Origin: Actinopolymorpha rutila
Lineage (GTDB): Bacteria; Actinomycetota; Actinomycetes; Propionibacteriales; Actinopolymorphaceae
DNA: 64,000 nt
Reading direction: 5' to 3'
NCBI RefSeq assembly: GCF_013407855.1
Contig: NZ_JACBZH010000001.1
Span: 1,736,001-1,800,000 of the forward strand
Shown here in pieces: positions 24,373 through 32,310 of the stretch (position 1 is its first letter; each line of letters starts with the position of its first letter). Position numbers and translations under genes: made by a program. The notes beneath the pieces are model-generated. The model had not been told where the DNA came from. It saw only the letters and a list, made by a program, of their open reading frames with translations, and made no database searches.

Positions 24373-25440
24373 TCAGGCGGCGACCGGCGCGGGCTCGGGG
24401 TCCCAGTTGCAGCCGCATGCCGGGTGGGTCGACCACGAACGCCGGCGGATGGTGCCGTGCGGAACGGTCATCTCCAGGGTCGCGTCCACCGACGGTGGCC
24501 GGCCACCGTCGATGAACGCCAGCACGTGCAGGACGGCATGCCCGGCGACCGCGGTCGCGAGCACGACGTCGCACGCGGGCACCCCACTCGGCGCTCCGAC
24601 GGTCTGGGCCAGGATGTCCGGCCACCGCGGGTCGCGGGCGGTGCGGTGCAGGTCGTGGCAGCGGACGCAGGACGACGTGCCGGGCAGGACGAACGGGCCG
24701 AGGATCGCCCGGCCCTCCCGCATCCGGACCACGAGGTGCGGCACCCCGGCGCGGACGAGCGCGTCGGCGAGGTTGCGGTCGGGCTCCTCGTCGGGGGCGA
24801 GCACCGCGAGGTCGGGGCGTTCGGTGGTGCCACCGACACCTCCGGCGCCGACCTCGGTCGAGGGCCCGGCAACCTTCGCGGCGCGGGCGGCGCCGACGGC
24901 GCGCGGCCGGCCGACGTCACCCGTGCAGAGTCCGGCCGGCGCCAGGTCGGCAGGGCGGGTGACGGTCCGGTCGCTCACGTCGACCCGGCCCAGTCCGCCG
25001 GCGGCGAGCAGGGCGGCCACCGACGCACCGATCCGGCCGGCGCCGAACACGCAGACGGCGGCGTCCCGGCGGCGGCGCAGCCACTCGCCGTCGGCGTCGG
25101 ACGTGCCCAGCCGACGGGCCGCGAGGTCGGGTGTCAGGCGTTCGCGCTCGGCCGGCCCGACCCCTTCCCACACCGCCTCGGCGGACGCGGCGTCCTGCAG
25201 GGCGCCCGCCTCGTCGAGCAGCCGGAGCAGCCGGTGCGCACGCGGCAGGCTGACTCCCTCGGCGAGCGCGGCGGTGATCAGATCCTCCTCCGAGCAGGCA
25301 CCCGACAGGCTCTCAACCAGGTGCCGCAGACCGGCGTCGAGTCCGGTGACCACCAGCGAGTGGGCGGGGTCCAGCCCGATCTGGACGGTCTGTCCGTCCC
25401 GCCATACCCGGCGCAGGGCGGGCTTGATCTGTGGGCGCAC
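24373..25440 (-). CDS. ThiF/E1-like adenylyltransferase-fold protein
   Basis: A 355-residue protein. The N-terminal part (about 1-110) contains a winged-helix-like leader-binding region of the type found in TOMM/RiPP cyclodehydratase systems. Then a Rossmann nucleotide-binding motif follows (V-C-V-F-G-A-G-R-I-G-A-S-V-A), and a C-x2-C pair is present in C-V-R-C-H-D-L-H. The E1 C-terminal catalytic features are degenerate. The GTG at 25440 is chosen because GGGGAGGTC lies just upstream; an ATG 16 codons earlier has none. Rv3196, at the equivalent place in mycobacteria, belongs to the same group. No precursor peptide is obvious beside it, so the function is open. Confidence 0.75.
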   Translation of the reverse strand: MRPQIKPALRRVWRDGQTVQIGLDPAHSLVVTGLDAGLRHLVESLSGACSEEDLITAALAEGVSLPRAHRLLRLLDEAGALQDAASAEAVWEGVGPAERERLTPDLAARRLGTSDADGEWLRRRRDAAVCVFGAGRIGASVAALLAAGGLGRVDVSDRTVTRPADLAPAGLCTGDVGRPRAVGAARAAKVAGPSTEVGAGGVGGTTERPDLAVLAPDEEPDRNLADALVRAGVPHLVVRMREGRAILGPFVLPGTSSCVRCHDLHRTARDPRWPDILAQTVGAPSGVPACDVVLATAVAGHAVLHVLAFIDGGRPPSVDATLEMTVPHGTIRRRSWSTHPACGCNWDPEPAPVAA

Positions 25441-25511
25441 GGGTGACCTCCCCGGACGAGTCGGCGGCGAGGGAACGAAGCCTGCCACGACCGAGGGCCC
25501 GCCGGTGGGCG

Positions 25512-25536
25512 TCGTCCACAGCCCGAGTTGTCCACA
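25512..25536 (+). other. Pair of DnaA-box-like 9-mers
   Basis: TTGTCCACA (25528-25536) is a perfect actinobacterial DnaA box, and TCGTCCACA (25512-25520) differs by one base. They lie in the divergent promoter region between the ThiF-like and membrane-protein genes. Similar sites cluster at 26759-26899. A role is not established. Confidence 0.4.
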
Positions 25537-25598
25537 GGCGGTGTTATCGTCGGCGCAGGATGTGGCCGACCGCGATGCGCGCGGGGAGTGGAAGCGAA

Positions 25599-26186
25599 GT
25601 GGACGACAAGCCCGGCGCCGGCACGCCCGACGACTCCGAGGAGTCCCGGCCCGCGCCCACGAGCCTGCTTCGCCGGCTGTTCAGCTGGCACTGGGTCGCC
25701 TTCACGCTGGTGGTCGTCCTGGCCGTCGCGGCGTTCCTGTTCCTCGCCTGGTGGCAACTGGGACGGTTCGAGTCGCGGACGGGCGACTGGCAGAACTTCG
25801 GCTACGCGCTGCAGTGGCCGTTCTTCGCGGTGTTCGCGATCTACGTGTGGTGGCGGCTGCTGCGGGATAGCCGGCGGGAGTCGGCGGAACACGAAGCCGC
25901 CGACGGGCGAGCGGGCCCGGGGCCGGACGATCGCCGGGAAGCCGACCGGCGTACGGGCGACGAACTCGCCGAGTTGCCGCCGCTGCCGCCGAAGCGGCTG
26001 GTGCGGCCGGACGGTGCCGTGGCTCGCTCCGCCGCGGGAGGCGACGTGGCCGACCCGGCTGAGGTCGAGGACGGGACGGACGAGGCGGCGCTCACGGCGT
26101 ACAACCGCTACCTGGCGGCACTGCAGGAACGCTCCACGGCCGCCGGACTGCCTGCCGGACACTCGGACGGGCGGCCACCGGGGTGA
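25599..26186 (+). CDS. Two-helix membrane protein of unknown function
   Basis: A 195-residue protein with a charged N-terminus, two transmembrane helices (H-W-V-A-F-T-L-V-V-V-L-A-V and Y-A-L-Q-W-P-F-F-A-V-F-A-I-Y-V-W-W) separated by a conserved hydrophilic turn (W-W-Q-L-G-R-F-E-S), and a long charged, disordered cytoplasmic tail rich in Asp/Glu/Pro. Proteins with the W-x-L-G-R-F ... L-Q-W-P core are frequent in actinobacteria as short uncharacterised membrane proteins. GTG at 25599 follows GGGGAG; upstream ATGs at 25560 and 25575 would lengthen the N-terminus. It diverges from the ThiF-like gene. Confidence 0.75.
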   Translation: MDDKPGAGTPDDSEESRPAPTSLLRRLFSWHWVAFTLVVVLAVAAFLFLAWWQLGRFESRTGDWQNFGYALQWPFFAVFAIYVWWRLLRDSRRESAEHEAADGRAGPGPDDRREADRRTGDELAELPPLPPKRLVRPDGAVARSAAGGDVADPAEVEDGTDEAALTAYNRYLAALQERSTAAGLPAGHSDGRPPG

Positions 26187-26213
26187 CCGCCCGCACGAAG
26201 CGTCTGGTGATCG

Positions 26214-26372
26214 TCAGGCCTTGCCCAAGATCCGGTTGAGGTTGGTGCCACACTCGGGACAGGTGGCCTTGGCCATCCTTGTGCCCTTGTCGTTGACCTT
26301 GATCTCGCCGGTCGCGTTGCGCTTGGCCTTGCATTTCACACAGTAGAACTCGCCTGTGTAGGTCTCCGCCAT
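26214..26372 (-). CDS. DUF5679-type small zinc-ribbon protein (52 residues)
   Basis: A 52-codon frame read from the minus strand: M-A-E-T-Y-T-G-E-F-Y-C-V-K-C-K ... T-C-P-E-C-G-T-N. The two C-x2-C pairs form a zinc ribbon. The start M-A-E-x-Y-x-G-E-F-Y-C-V-K-C-K and the K-G-T-R-M-A-K-A-x-C-P-x-C-G-T-x-L-x-R-I core are typical of DUF5679 proteins, widespread in actinobacteria and unstudied as far as I know. A GAGGAGGGC ribosome-binding site lies upstream. It is too short to appear among longer reading frames. It converges with the membrane-protein gene. Confidence 0.85.
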   Translation of the reverse strand: MAETYTGEFYCVKCKAKRNATGEIKVNDKGTRMAKATCPECGTNLNRILGKA

Positions 26373-26636
26373 GACGGCCCTCCTCGCTGTGCTGGGTCGG
26401 GGCAGGGCGGACCAGCCCGGGCCGCCCGATCTCGGGTCACTTTATTGCAGCGCCGCTGACCGATGAGTGCTCGGCACGCGGATGGCTCACGTCCTGCCCA
26501 TGGTGCGCACTTTTATGCCTGTGCGTGACCGATGGCCCGGGAAGTGGTCGATCGGTGCGACGCCGTGTCGACGTTACCCCCCACCGGGGGCGGCGTCGCG
26601 ACCGAGTCCGGTGAGCCGGGATCCGGACGTACGAAA

Positions 26637-26698
26637 CCCCCGGAGTTGTCCTGGTCCGTTCGCCTTCCCCTTGCGAACGGGCTCGGCCCTTCCGGGGG
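26637..26698. other. Nested inverted repeats in a gene-free region
   Basis: Within the 585-bp gene-free stretch 26373-26957, an 8-bp outer pair (26637-26644 / 26691-26698) encloses an 8-bp hairpin (26656-26663 / 2673-type arm at 26673-26680). The two-level structure could be part of a small RNA or a leader. I see no ORF with a plausible ribosome-binding site here. Confidence 0.35.
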
Positions 26699-26758
26699 CT
26701 CGTGTCTGCCGAACCTACGACCCTGGCCGACGGGCGTCAATGTCAGCTTTCATCCCGA

Positions 26759-26899
26759 TGTGGACGGATCTGTGGAGAGGTTGTGTAGGGTGGCCGCACG
26801 ACGGTGGACAGCCTGGGGACGCGGTTGTGGACAATGTGCGCGATCTCGGCCAAATAACGCTGTGACCTGCGTATTTGGTCATCCACCGATTGTGGAGAA
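26759..26899. promoter_or_regulatory. Cluster of DnaA-box-like motifs plus an AT-rich inverted repeat
   Basis: Five same-direction near-matches to TGTGGACAA (the complement of the actinobacterial DnaA box TTGTCCACA) occur within 141 bp: 26759-26767, 26771-26779, 26803-26811, 26826-26834 (perfect) and 26891-26899. Between the last two lies an inverted repeat CCAAATAACGC / GCGTATTTGG (26850-26860 / 26869-26878), markedly AT-rich for this genome. Neither dnaA nor dnaN is nearby, so this is not an obvious chromosomal origin. A DnaA-titration or regulatory site is possible. Confidence 0.4.
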
Positions 26900-26957
26900 G
26901 AAACTCACCCGGCGAACCTGAGCCGCTCCTGTCGGTGCGGCGGGGTACGTTGCAGTC

Positions 26958-27545
26958 GTGGCCAAGCCGGCACCGAGGCAGCGCACCGAGCCGCGACCGG
27001 GCGGGAAGACCGACCCCTCGCGCTGTGAGCCTTGCCACGTGGAGGTACGCCGCAGCCCCCGCCGGCGCCGCACCGTGAGTGCCTACCGCGAGGGCGATCG
27101 GGTGGTGGTGCTTCTTCCCGCGCGGATGAGCGTGGACGAGGAACGCCGCTGGGTCGGGGTGATGCTCGACCGGCTGACGGCGATGGAGCAGCGCCGGCGG
27201 CCCAGCGACGAGGAGTTGCTCACCCGCGCCCGCACGCTCACTCGCCGTTATCTCGGAGACGCTCCGCTGCCGGTCAGCGTCCGGTGGGTCGGAAACCAGG
27301 GCATGCGGTGGGGTTCGTGCACTCCCAGCGACGGCACGGTCCGGCTGTCCACCCGGCTGCGGGGGATGCCCGCCTGGGTGATCGACTACGTGCTCGTCCA
27401 CGAGCTGGTGCACCTGGTCGAACCCGGCCACACCGCCAGGTTCTGGTCGCTGGTCCGCAACTACCCGCAGGCCGATCGGGCACGCGGCTACCTCGAGGGG
27501 GTCGCGGCGGCCGCCCAGCTGCCGCTGGAGGAGTGCGCGGACTGA
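26958..27545 (+). CDS. M48/YgjP-like zinc metallopeptidase
   Basis: A 195-residue protein with the zinc motif H-E-L-V-H (L-V-H-E-L-V-H-L-V-E-P-G-H-T-A-R-F-W), giving two His ligands plus the catalytic Glu and a third His in P-G-H. The conserved N-Q-G-M-R-W-G-S-C-T segment before it is the YgjP/DUF45 hallmark. Homologues have been annotated as metal-dependent hydrolases or proteases of unknown substrate. The first 40 residues are Arg/Pro-rich. GTG at 26958 lacks an evident Shine-Dalgarno. The long gene-free region with DnaA-like boxes lies upstream. Confidence 0.87.
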   Translation: MAKPAPRQRTEPRPGGKTDPSRCEPCHVEVRRSPRRRRTVSAYREGDRVVVLLPARMSVDEERRWVGVMLDRLTAMEQRRRPSDEELLTRARTLTRRYLGDAPLPVSVRWVGNQGMRWGSCTPSDGTVRLSTRLRGMPAWVIDYVLVHELVHLVEPGHTARFWSLVRNYPQADRARGYLEGVAAAAQLPLEECAD

Positions 27546-27774
27546 CCCGCGCCGTTCTCCGCCTGCCGGCCACCGTGCTCGCCACCGACCCGCCAGGCGT
27601 GATCACCGAGCTTCCGGCCTGATCGTCTGAGCGAGCGCCCGGCGCCGTCCTCCCCGCGCCGGCAGTGACGTACCCCGCGTTTCATCCGCCGTGGGTGTGG
27701 TGGGGCGTCCGGGTGCCGACTCAGGGTGGAGCGGGGGACTGGCGAGTCTGACGACCTCGCGCGGGGAGGTGCTC

Positions 27775-28200
27775 ATGCTGTGGCTGCTGACCGGCGCCGT
27801 GCTGGTGTGGATCTACCTCAGCATCCGGATCCTCGCGCGCAGACGCCGCATCATCAACGCGTCCGGGGTGTTCCGGTGCAAAGTGCGCAGTACCTCGTGG
27901 GGCGTGGAGGCCCTGGGCTACCGCTGGCCGCGGCGAACGTCGTACGCCGTGTGGGCTCACGACGTGCTGGTGGTCTACCGCCGGTTCTCCTTGAACGAGG
28001 TGCTTGTGCTCGAATGCCGGTTCGCCGAGGACCTCGAGGTGGCCCCGTCGACGCTGCGCCGGCTGGGGCCGTGCCCGCTGCTGCTGCGGATCCGGCTGGA
28101 CGACGGCGCGATGGTGGAGGTCGCGGCTCCGCGCCGGGCCTGCTCCGAACTCGTCGGGCCCTACATCGCCGCCCAGCTGCACCCGTCCGAGCGCGGTTGA
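27775..28200 (+). CDS. DUF2550-like single-pass membrane protein
   Basis: A 141-residue protein: one N-terminal transmembrane helix (L-L-T-G-A-V-L-V-W-I-Y-L-S-I), a basic stop-transfer patch (A-R-R-R-R), then a soluble domain starting G-V-F-R-C-K-V-R and containing Y-A-V-W-A-H-D-V-L-V-V-Y-R-R-F-S-L. The layout resembles DUF2550, usually found next to the ATP synthase genes in actinobacteria; the similarity is moderate and the context differs. ATG at 27775 follows GGGGAGG. Its stop lies in a four-copy tandem repeat. Confidence 0.6.
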   Translation: MLWLLTGAVLVWIYLSIRILARRRRIINASGVFRCKVRSTSWGVEALGYRWPRRTSYAVWAHDVLVVYRRFSLNEVLVLECRFAEDLEVAPSTLRRLGPCPLLLRIRLDDGAMVEVAAPRRACSELVGPYIAAQLHPSERG

Positions 28201-28247
28201 TCCTGCGCGGGTTGATCCTGCGCGGCTGATCTTGCGCGGTTGATCTC
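28191..28247 (+). repeat. Four-copy tandem repeat containing a stop codon
   Basis: Units of 14-15 bp, consensus GCGCGGTTGATCCT, at 28191-28204, 28205-28219, 28220-28233 and 28234-28247. The first unit holds the TGA of the DUF2550-like gene. Same pattern as 4401-4464. Confidence 0.85.
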
Positions 28248-28383
28248 CCGACCGACCCCCGGGTCCGCGTCCTCGGACGGTGGTCGTCCGGGGTTCATCC
28301 CGGGCGGGTGAGGTGAACTCCCTCCGGGTTGCCGAGACTCCCCTCAGGAGCTGGTGGACAGACGTCGGTGCGGGGGCGGGCTG

Positions 28384-28983
28384 ATGATCCTGGATGACGT
28401 GTTCGGGCTGGCCCGTAAGGTCGCACCGCGGGGGACCAAAGGTGAACGCCCGACCGGCCGTTCGAGGACCGAGCGGTTTCCAGGCCAGGTCACCCCACCA
28501 CTCATCCACCCCGGGGTTGCCCAGCCCGTCGAGCCGGCTCGCACGCGGCCGCTGACCGGCCGGGCGGCGATCCCGCAGGACGTGCTCTGCCTGCAGCCGA
28601 CGGAAGCGCTGCTGTGCCCGTCGGCGTCGGTCCTGGTCACCGCGGTGCTGCGACGGATCGGGGCCTGCCGGCCGCTTCCGTACGTGGTCGTGCTCACTCT
28701 CGACCAGGCACCGGACATCGACGACGACGGGTGTGAGGCACTGGTCGAGCTGTGCTATTCGCTGCGGGCGAGCGGGATGCGGTTGTACCTCGCGACCGGC
28801 TCGACCACGGTGCTGGACCGGCTGCGGGCGACCGGAGCGGTGCCCCGGATGCTCGCCGGCACGGTCCACCTGCGACTGCGAACCGCGCTGCTGGCGGCGT
28901 TCGAGGATCTGCCCGGACCGGCCGTGACCACCCGCGACGTGCTCGCGGAGCTGGAGGACCGGCTCACGCCGCTGCCGATCTGA
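28384..28983 (+). CDS. STAS-domain-like protein
   Basis: A 199-residue protein whose C-terminal half looks like a STAS fold: a beta strand Y-V-V-V-L-T-L, the D-I-D-D-D-G-C-E-A-L helix cap, then L-R-A-S-G-M-R-L-Y-L-A and a final helix V-L-D-R-L-R-A-T-G. STAS domains serve in anti-sigma antagonists and in sulfate transporters. The conserved phosphorylatable Ser of SpoIIAA is replaced in the D-D-D-G-C segment, so partner-switching by phosphorylation is doubtful. The N-terminal 80 residues are not recognised. GTG at 28354 is an alternative start. Confidence 0.55.
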   Translation: MILDDVFGLARKVAPRGTKGERPTGRSRTERFPGQVTPPLIHPGVAQPVEPARTRPLTGRAAIPQDVLCLQPTEALLCPSASVLVTAVLRRIGACRPLPYVVVLTLDQAPDIDDDGCEALVELCYSLRASGMRLYLATGSTTVLDRLRATGAVPRMLAGTVHLRLRTALLAAFEDLPGPAVTTRDVLAELEDRLTPLPI

Positions 28984-29067
28984 CCGGGCAGGACCAGGCA
29001 GCCGGACCGAGATCGAGGCCGGCACGGATCCAGCGCAGCGGATCAGAGGATCAGGAGAGCAGCCGGA

Positions 29068-29646
29068 TCAGCCGTCGGCCAGGCGGGACGAGACCGGCCA
29101 GTCGTCGGGGAAGTCCTCGGCGACGATCTCCGCCTCCCCGAACAGCCGCCGGCGTACCCGCCGGGACAGCCGGTCGGCGAAGACCGTTCCGTCCAGGTGG
29201 TCGGTCTCGTGCTGCAGGCAGCGGGCCAGCATGCCGGTTCCGCTGAACTCGACCGGGTTGCCGTACTCGTCCGCACCCCGGACGGTCGCCTCGTCGGGCC
29301 GGGCACACGGTGCGTATGCGCCGGGGAGGGACAGGCAGCCTTCCTCCTCCTCCACCAGGCGGCGGGCGGCGCCGGTCGGCACGGCGAGGACTGGATTGCA
29401 CACCACGCCCTGGTGGATGACACCCTCGTCGTCGGCGCAGCGGAAGACGAACACCCGAAGATCCACGCCGATCTGGTTGGCGGCGAGGCCCACGCCGTCC
29501 GCGGCGTCCATCGTCGCGGTCATGTCGGCCACGAGCCCCTGCAGATCGGGGTCGAACGCCTTGACCGGCCGGCAGGGGCGGTGCATGACGGGGTCGCCCC
29601 ACCGCGTCATCGGGCGGACGGTTCCTCCCTCGGGCAACGTGCCCAC
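29068..29646 (-). CDS. def: Peptide deformylase
   Basis: A 192-residue metalloenzyme that removes the formyl group from nascent proteins at the ribosome. All three motifs are present: G-V-G-L-A-A-N-Q-I-G (motif 1), E-G-C-L-S-L-P-G (motif 2, Cys metal ligand) and Q-H-E-T-D-H-L-D-G (motif 3, two His ligands and the catalytic Glu). Length is normal. Probably monocistronic, with a 243-bp gap upstream toward a divergent small membrane protein. Whether it is the only deformylase of the genome cannot be seen. Confidence 0.96.
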   Translation of the reverse strand: MGTLPEGGTVRPMTRWGDPVMHRPCRPVKAFDPDLQGLVADMTATMDAADGVGLAANQIGVDLRVFVFRCADDEGVIHQGVVCNPVLAVPTGAARRLVEEEEGCLSLPGAYAPCARPDEATVRGADEYGNPVEFSGTGMLARCLQHETDHLDGTVFADRLSRRVRRRLFGEAEIVAEDFPDDWPVSSRLADG

Positions 29647-29889
29647 GGTGTCTCCTCAAGCAGGGTCGAGCCGCACTTGGGCGGCACCGGTCGTTCGTCC
29701 GGCTCCTCGGTCGCCGGTCCGGGGGCCGGCGGGGTGCCGGTTCGGGCCTCCGGCGATCACCGTATGCCACGGCGCGGGCTGGATCCCCGGCGGCTCACTC
29801 AGGGGAGGGCCGACGACACGTACCGGCGCCGGGCGGCGCCGGGCGGCACCGACCCGCAGCGAACGGGGACACGTCGGTATGGTCCTCGC

Positions 29890-30129
29890 ATGGCGGACCC
29901 GAACAAGCCACCGGCAGACGTGAACCAGCCACCGGCGAACGCGCCCCGATCCCAGGCCCAGCCGGGCAGCTCCGAGGAGGACCCGGCTGCCAGCACGGTG
30001 ATGTTCCAGAAGTACGTCGACGAGCGCGGCGCTACGCCGTCCGGCAGTCGTACGCGGATGATCACGATGGTCGCCGGCGCGGCCGTTCTCGTGGTCCTTG
30101 TGGTGGTCGCCGTCCTCGCACTGTCCTGA
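29890..30129 (+). CDS. Small single-pass membrane protein, 79 residues
   Basis: A hydrophilic Pro/Asn/Gln-rich N-terminal half (P-P-A-D-V-N-Q-P-P-A-N-A), a short conserved-looking middle (T-V-M-F-Q-K-Y-V-D-E-R-G) and one C-terminal transmembrane helix (A-A-V-L-V-V-L-V-V-V-A-V-L-A-L) ending the protein, so it is a tail-anchored type. No family recognised. The ATG at 29890 has no strong ribosome-binding site; GGTATGGTCC just upstream could be part of a leaderless promoter. Confidence 0.55.
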   Translation: MADPNKPPADVNQPPANAPRSQAQPGSSEEDPAASTVMFQKYVDERGATPSGSRTRMITMVAGAAVLVVLVVVAVLALS

Positions 30130-30183
30130 GCCGAGCCCGGACCGGGCCTGACGAGCCTGTGCGCGCGGGAAGTGGGCAACGCC

Positions 30184-30753
30184 TCAGGCGAGCGCCGACA
30201 CCGCCCGACGCGCGGCCGCCACGCTGTCCGCCACCCCCGACGCGATGTCGCGGGGGAGTTCGTGCACCCCGAACCACCGCACGTCCGCCGACTCCGCGCT
30301 GACCACCGGCGTCGCGTCGTGCGGAGCGACGCCGAGGTACTGCACGTCGAGGTGCGTCTCCGCCAGGCAGGGAGCGCCGTGCCTGGACAACCGGAGTGGC
30401 AGCTCGCTCACCCGCAGATCGGCGACCCCGGTCTCCTCCACCGCCTCCCGGGTGGCTGTCGCGGCCAGTGAGACGTCACCCTCCTCACAGTGCCCGCCCG
30501 GCTGCACCCACCGATGGATCCGCCCGTGCAGGACGAGCAGGACGTGCTCGGCCGTCGGGTCGACGACGACCATGCCGGCGGTGAGGTGCGCGGGCCGGCA
30601 CGCGCGCCACATCCCGTCGGGCCTGGCGGCGAGATGGTCTAGATAGGTCTGCCGAAGCGTCGCCTGCTCCGGTGTCGGCGGCTGCCACGTCGACAGGACG
30701 CGCACCGCGTCTGCGTGCAGGGAGTTCGCCTGGTCGGTGTGCGGCGCGCTCAC
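30184..30753 (-). CDS. Nudix hydrolase
   Basis: A 189-residue protein with a Nudix box (G-G-H-C-E-E-G-D-V-S-L ... A-T-R-E-A-V-E-E-T-G-V) and a preceding W-V-Q-P-G-G-H. The N-terminal part (L-R-Q-T-Y-L-D-H-L) matches the Nudix subfamily often paired with DUF2342 genes in actinobacteria. The ATG overlaps the stop of the DUF2342 gene by 4 bp, so the two are translationally coupled. The substrate is unknown. Confidence 0.88.
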   Translation of the reverse strand: MSAPHTDQANSLHADAVRVLSTWQPPTPEQATLRQTYLDHLAARPDGMWRACRPAHLTAGMVVVDPTAEHVLLVLHGRIHRWVQPGGHCEEGDVSLAATATREAVEETGVADLRVSELPLRLSRHGAPCLAETHLDVQYLGVAPHDATPVVSAESADVRWFGVHELPRDIASGVADSVAAARRAVSALA

Positions 30754-32084
30754 CGGGCGGTGCCGTCGTCGCCGCGACCCTCGTCGCCGTGACCTTCCTC
30801 GCCACCGGGCCGGTCGTCGTCCGGGCCCTGGCCGGGCTCGTCGAAGCCCAGGTCACCGATGTCCATCCGGTCCGGTGAGGCGGCCCGCTCGGCGAAGCCC
30901 TTCGCGTCGTCCAGGTCGTCGCCCGTGGGGAGCATGTCGGGGTGGGCCCACAGGGCCTCCCGGCCGCTGATCCCGCGGGCCTCCCGCAACGACGCCCAGA
31001 CCGTGGCCGCGTCGCGCATCCGCCGCGGCCGGATCTCCAGCCCCACCAGGGTCACGAACGTCTGCTCGGCGGGTCCGCCCTCGGCGCGGCGGCGGCGGAT
31101 CGCCTCGTGCAACAGCGGAGCGGACGGCATCCGCGGCGTGGCCGCGGAGGTGACCACGTCGTCGACCCAGCCCTCGACCAGGGCGAGCGCGGTCTCCAGC
31201 CGGGCCAGCGCGGCCTTCTGCCGGGGCGTCTCCTCCGGCTCGAGCAGCCCGCCGGCGAGCGCGTCGTTGAGCGCCTCGGGGTTGGACATGTCGATGGTGC
31301 CGACGGCCTCCTCGAGCTTGGAGGTGTCGACGTGCATCCCGCGGGCGTAATCCTCGACCGCGGAGAACAGGTGCGCGGACAGCCACGGCGCGTGGTGGAA
31401 GAGCCGCTGGTGTGAGCACTCGCGCAACGCGAGATAGAGGCGTACGTCGTCCGCGGGCAGGTCCAGCCCGCTGCCGAACGCCGCGATGTTGGCGGGCACG
31501 AGCACCGGCTGACCGGCCGGCCCGAGCGGCAGCCCGATGTCGGTCGCGCCGACCACCTCGGTGGCGAGCTGGCCGAGGCCCTGACCGACCTGGGCGCCGA
31601 ACATCATCCCGCCGACCTGGGTCAGAACGCCGGTGAGCTGGGCGCCCATGCCGGCCGCCTGCTCCGGCAGCGCCTGACCCATGGCGCCGACCACGTGCGC
31701 GGCCAGCGGCTCGACCAGCTTCTTCCACGCGGGCAGCGTGCCGTCCAGCCACTCGGCGCGGTTCCATGCCAGCGCCTGCCCGGCCGAGGCGGCCGGCAGG
31801 CTGGTGGCCTCGTCGAGCCAGTGCTCGGCGAGGCGTACGGTCTGGTCGACCTGGGCACGCTCCTGTGCGGTGAGGGACGCGTCACCGGTCTGGCGGATCG
31901 TCTGCTTGGCCGTCTCGACGGCGAGTTGCCAGTTGATAGGGCCGCCCTGCCACGAGAACATGTTCTGCAGCTGACCGAAGATCGCGCCGAGGTCGAACCC
32001 CGGGAACGGGTTGTCCGGACCGCCGGGTGGACGCTTCTCGGGCTCCTCGCCCTCGCGACCCGGGCCGGGCTCGTCGTTGCTCAC
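30750..32084 (-). CDS. DUF2342 family putative zinc-dependent metalloprotease
   Basis: A 444-residue protein of the family annotated as putative hydrolase / coenzyme F420 biosynthesis-associated protein; the M. tuberculosis homologue is Rv3195. Features: N-terminal P-F-P-G-F-D-L-G-A-I-F-G-Q-L, a conserved core L-R-E-C-S-H-Q-R-L-F-H-H-A-P-W-L (His-rich, in place of a classical H-E-x-x-H) and G-L-E-I-R-P-R-R-M-R-D-A near the C-terminus. The acidic, disordered C-terminal tail is Asp/Gly/Glu-rich. It is the first gene of a pair with the Nudix gene. Biochemical function is not established. Confidence 0.85.
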   Translation of the reverse strand: MSNDEPGPGREGEEPEKRPPGGPDNPFPGFDLGAIFGQLQNMFSWQGGPINWQLAVETAKQTIRQTGDASLTAQERAQVDQTVRLAEHWLDEATSLPAASAGQALAWNRAEWLDGTLPAWKKLVEPLAAHVVGAMGQALPEQAAGMGAQLTGVLTQVGGMMFGAQVGQGLGQLATEVVGATDIGLPLGPAGQPVLVPANIAAFGSGLDLPADDVRLYLALRECSHQRLFHHAPWLSAHLFSAVEDYARGMHVDTSKLEEAVGTIDMSNPEALNDALAGGLLEPEETPRQKAALARLETALALVEGWVDDVVTSAATPRMPSAPLLHEAIRRRRAEGGPAEQTFVTLVGLEIRPRRMRDAATVWASLREARGISGREALWAHPDMLPTGDDLDDAKGFAERAASPDRMDIGDLGFDEPGQGPDDDRPGGEEGHGDEGRGDDGTAR

Positions 32085-32310
32085 GGTTGGACCTCCGGCA
32101 GGATGATGGACAGCTGCGTGTGGTGAGGATCGGATCCGGGCTGTGCCGCCCGACGCGTCCCAACCGCACGAAGCGAGCAGTTCATGTCGTCCAACCTAGC
32201 CCGGGAGTCTCCCACTGAACGACGAACCCACCCCCGTTGGTGCCCGGCGACCCCGGCGCACCACGCGTCGAACCCCGCGGGCCCGTCGAGGCGGTGGTCT
32301 GGTCGTCGCG

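Noticed and set aside
26759..26899. Chromosomal replication origin
   Set aside because: DnaA-like boxes are present, but dnaA, dnaN, recF and gyrB are not around and the sites are mostly imperfect.
28354..28983. Classical anti-sigma-factor antagonist
   Set aside because: The STAS-like region lacks a clear phosphorylatable Ser and no anti-sigma kinase or sigma gene is adjacent, so only a STAS-like fold is claimed.
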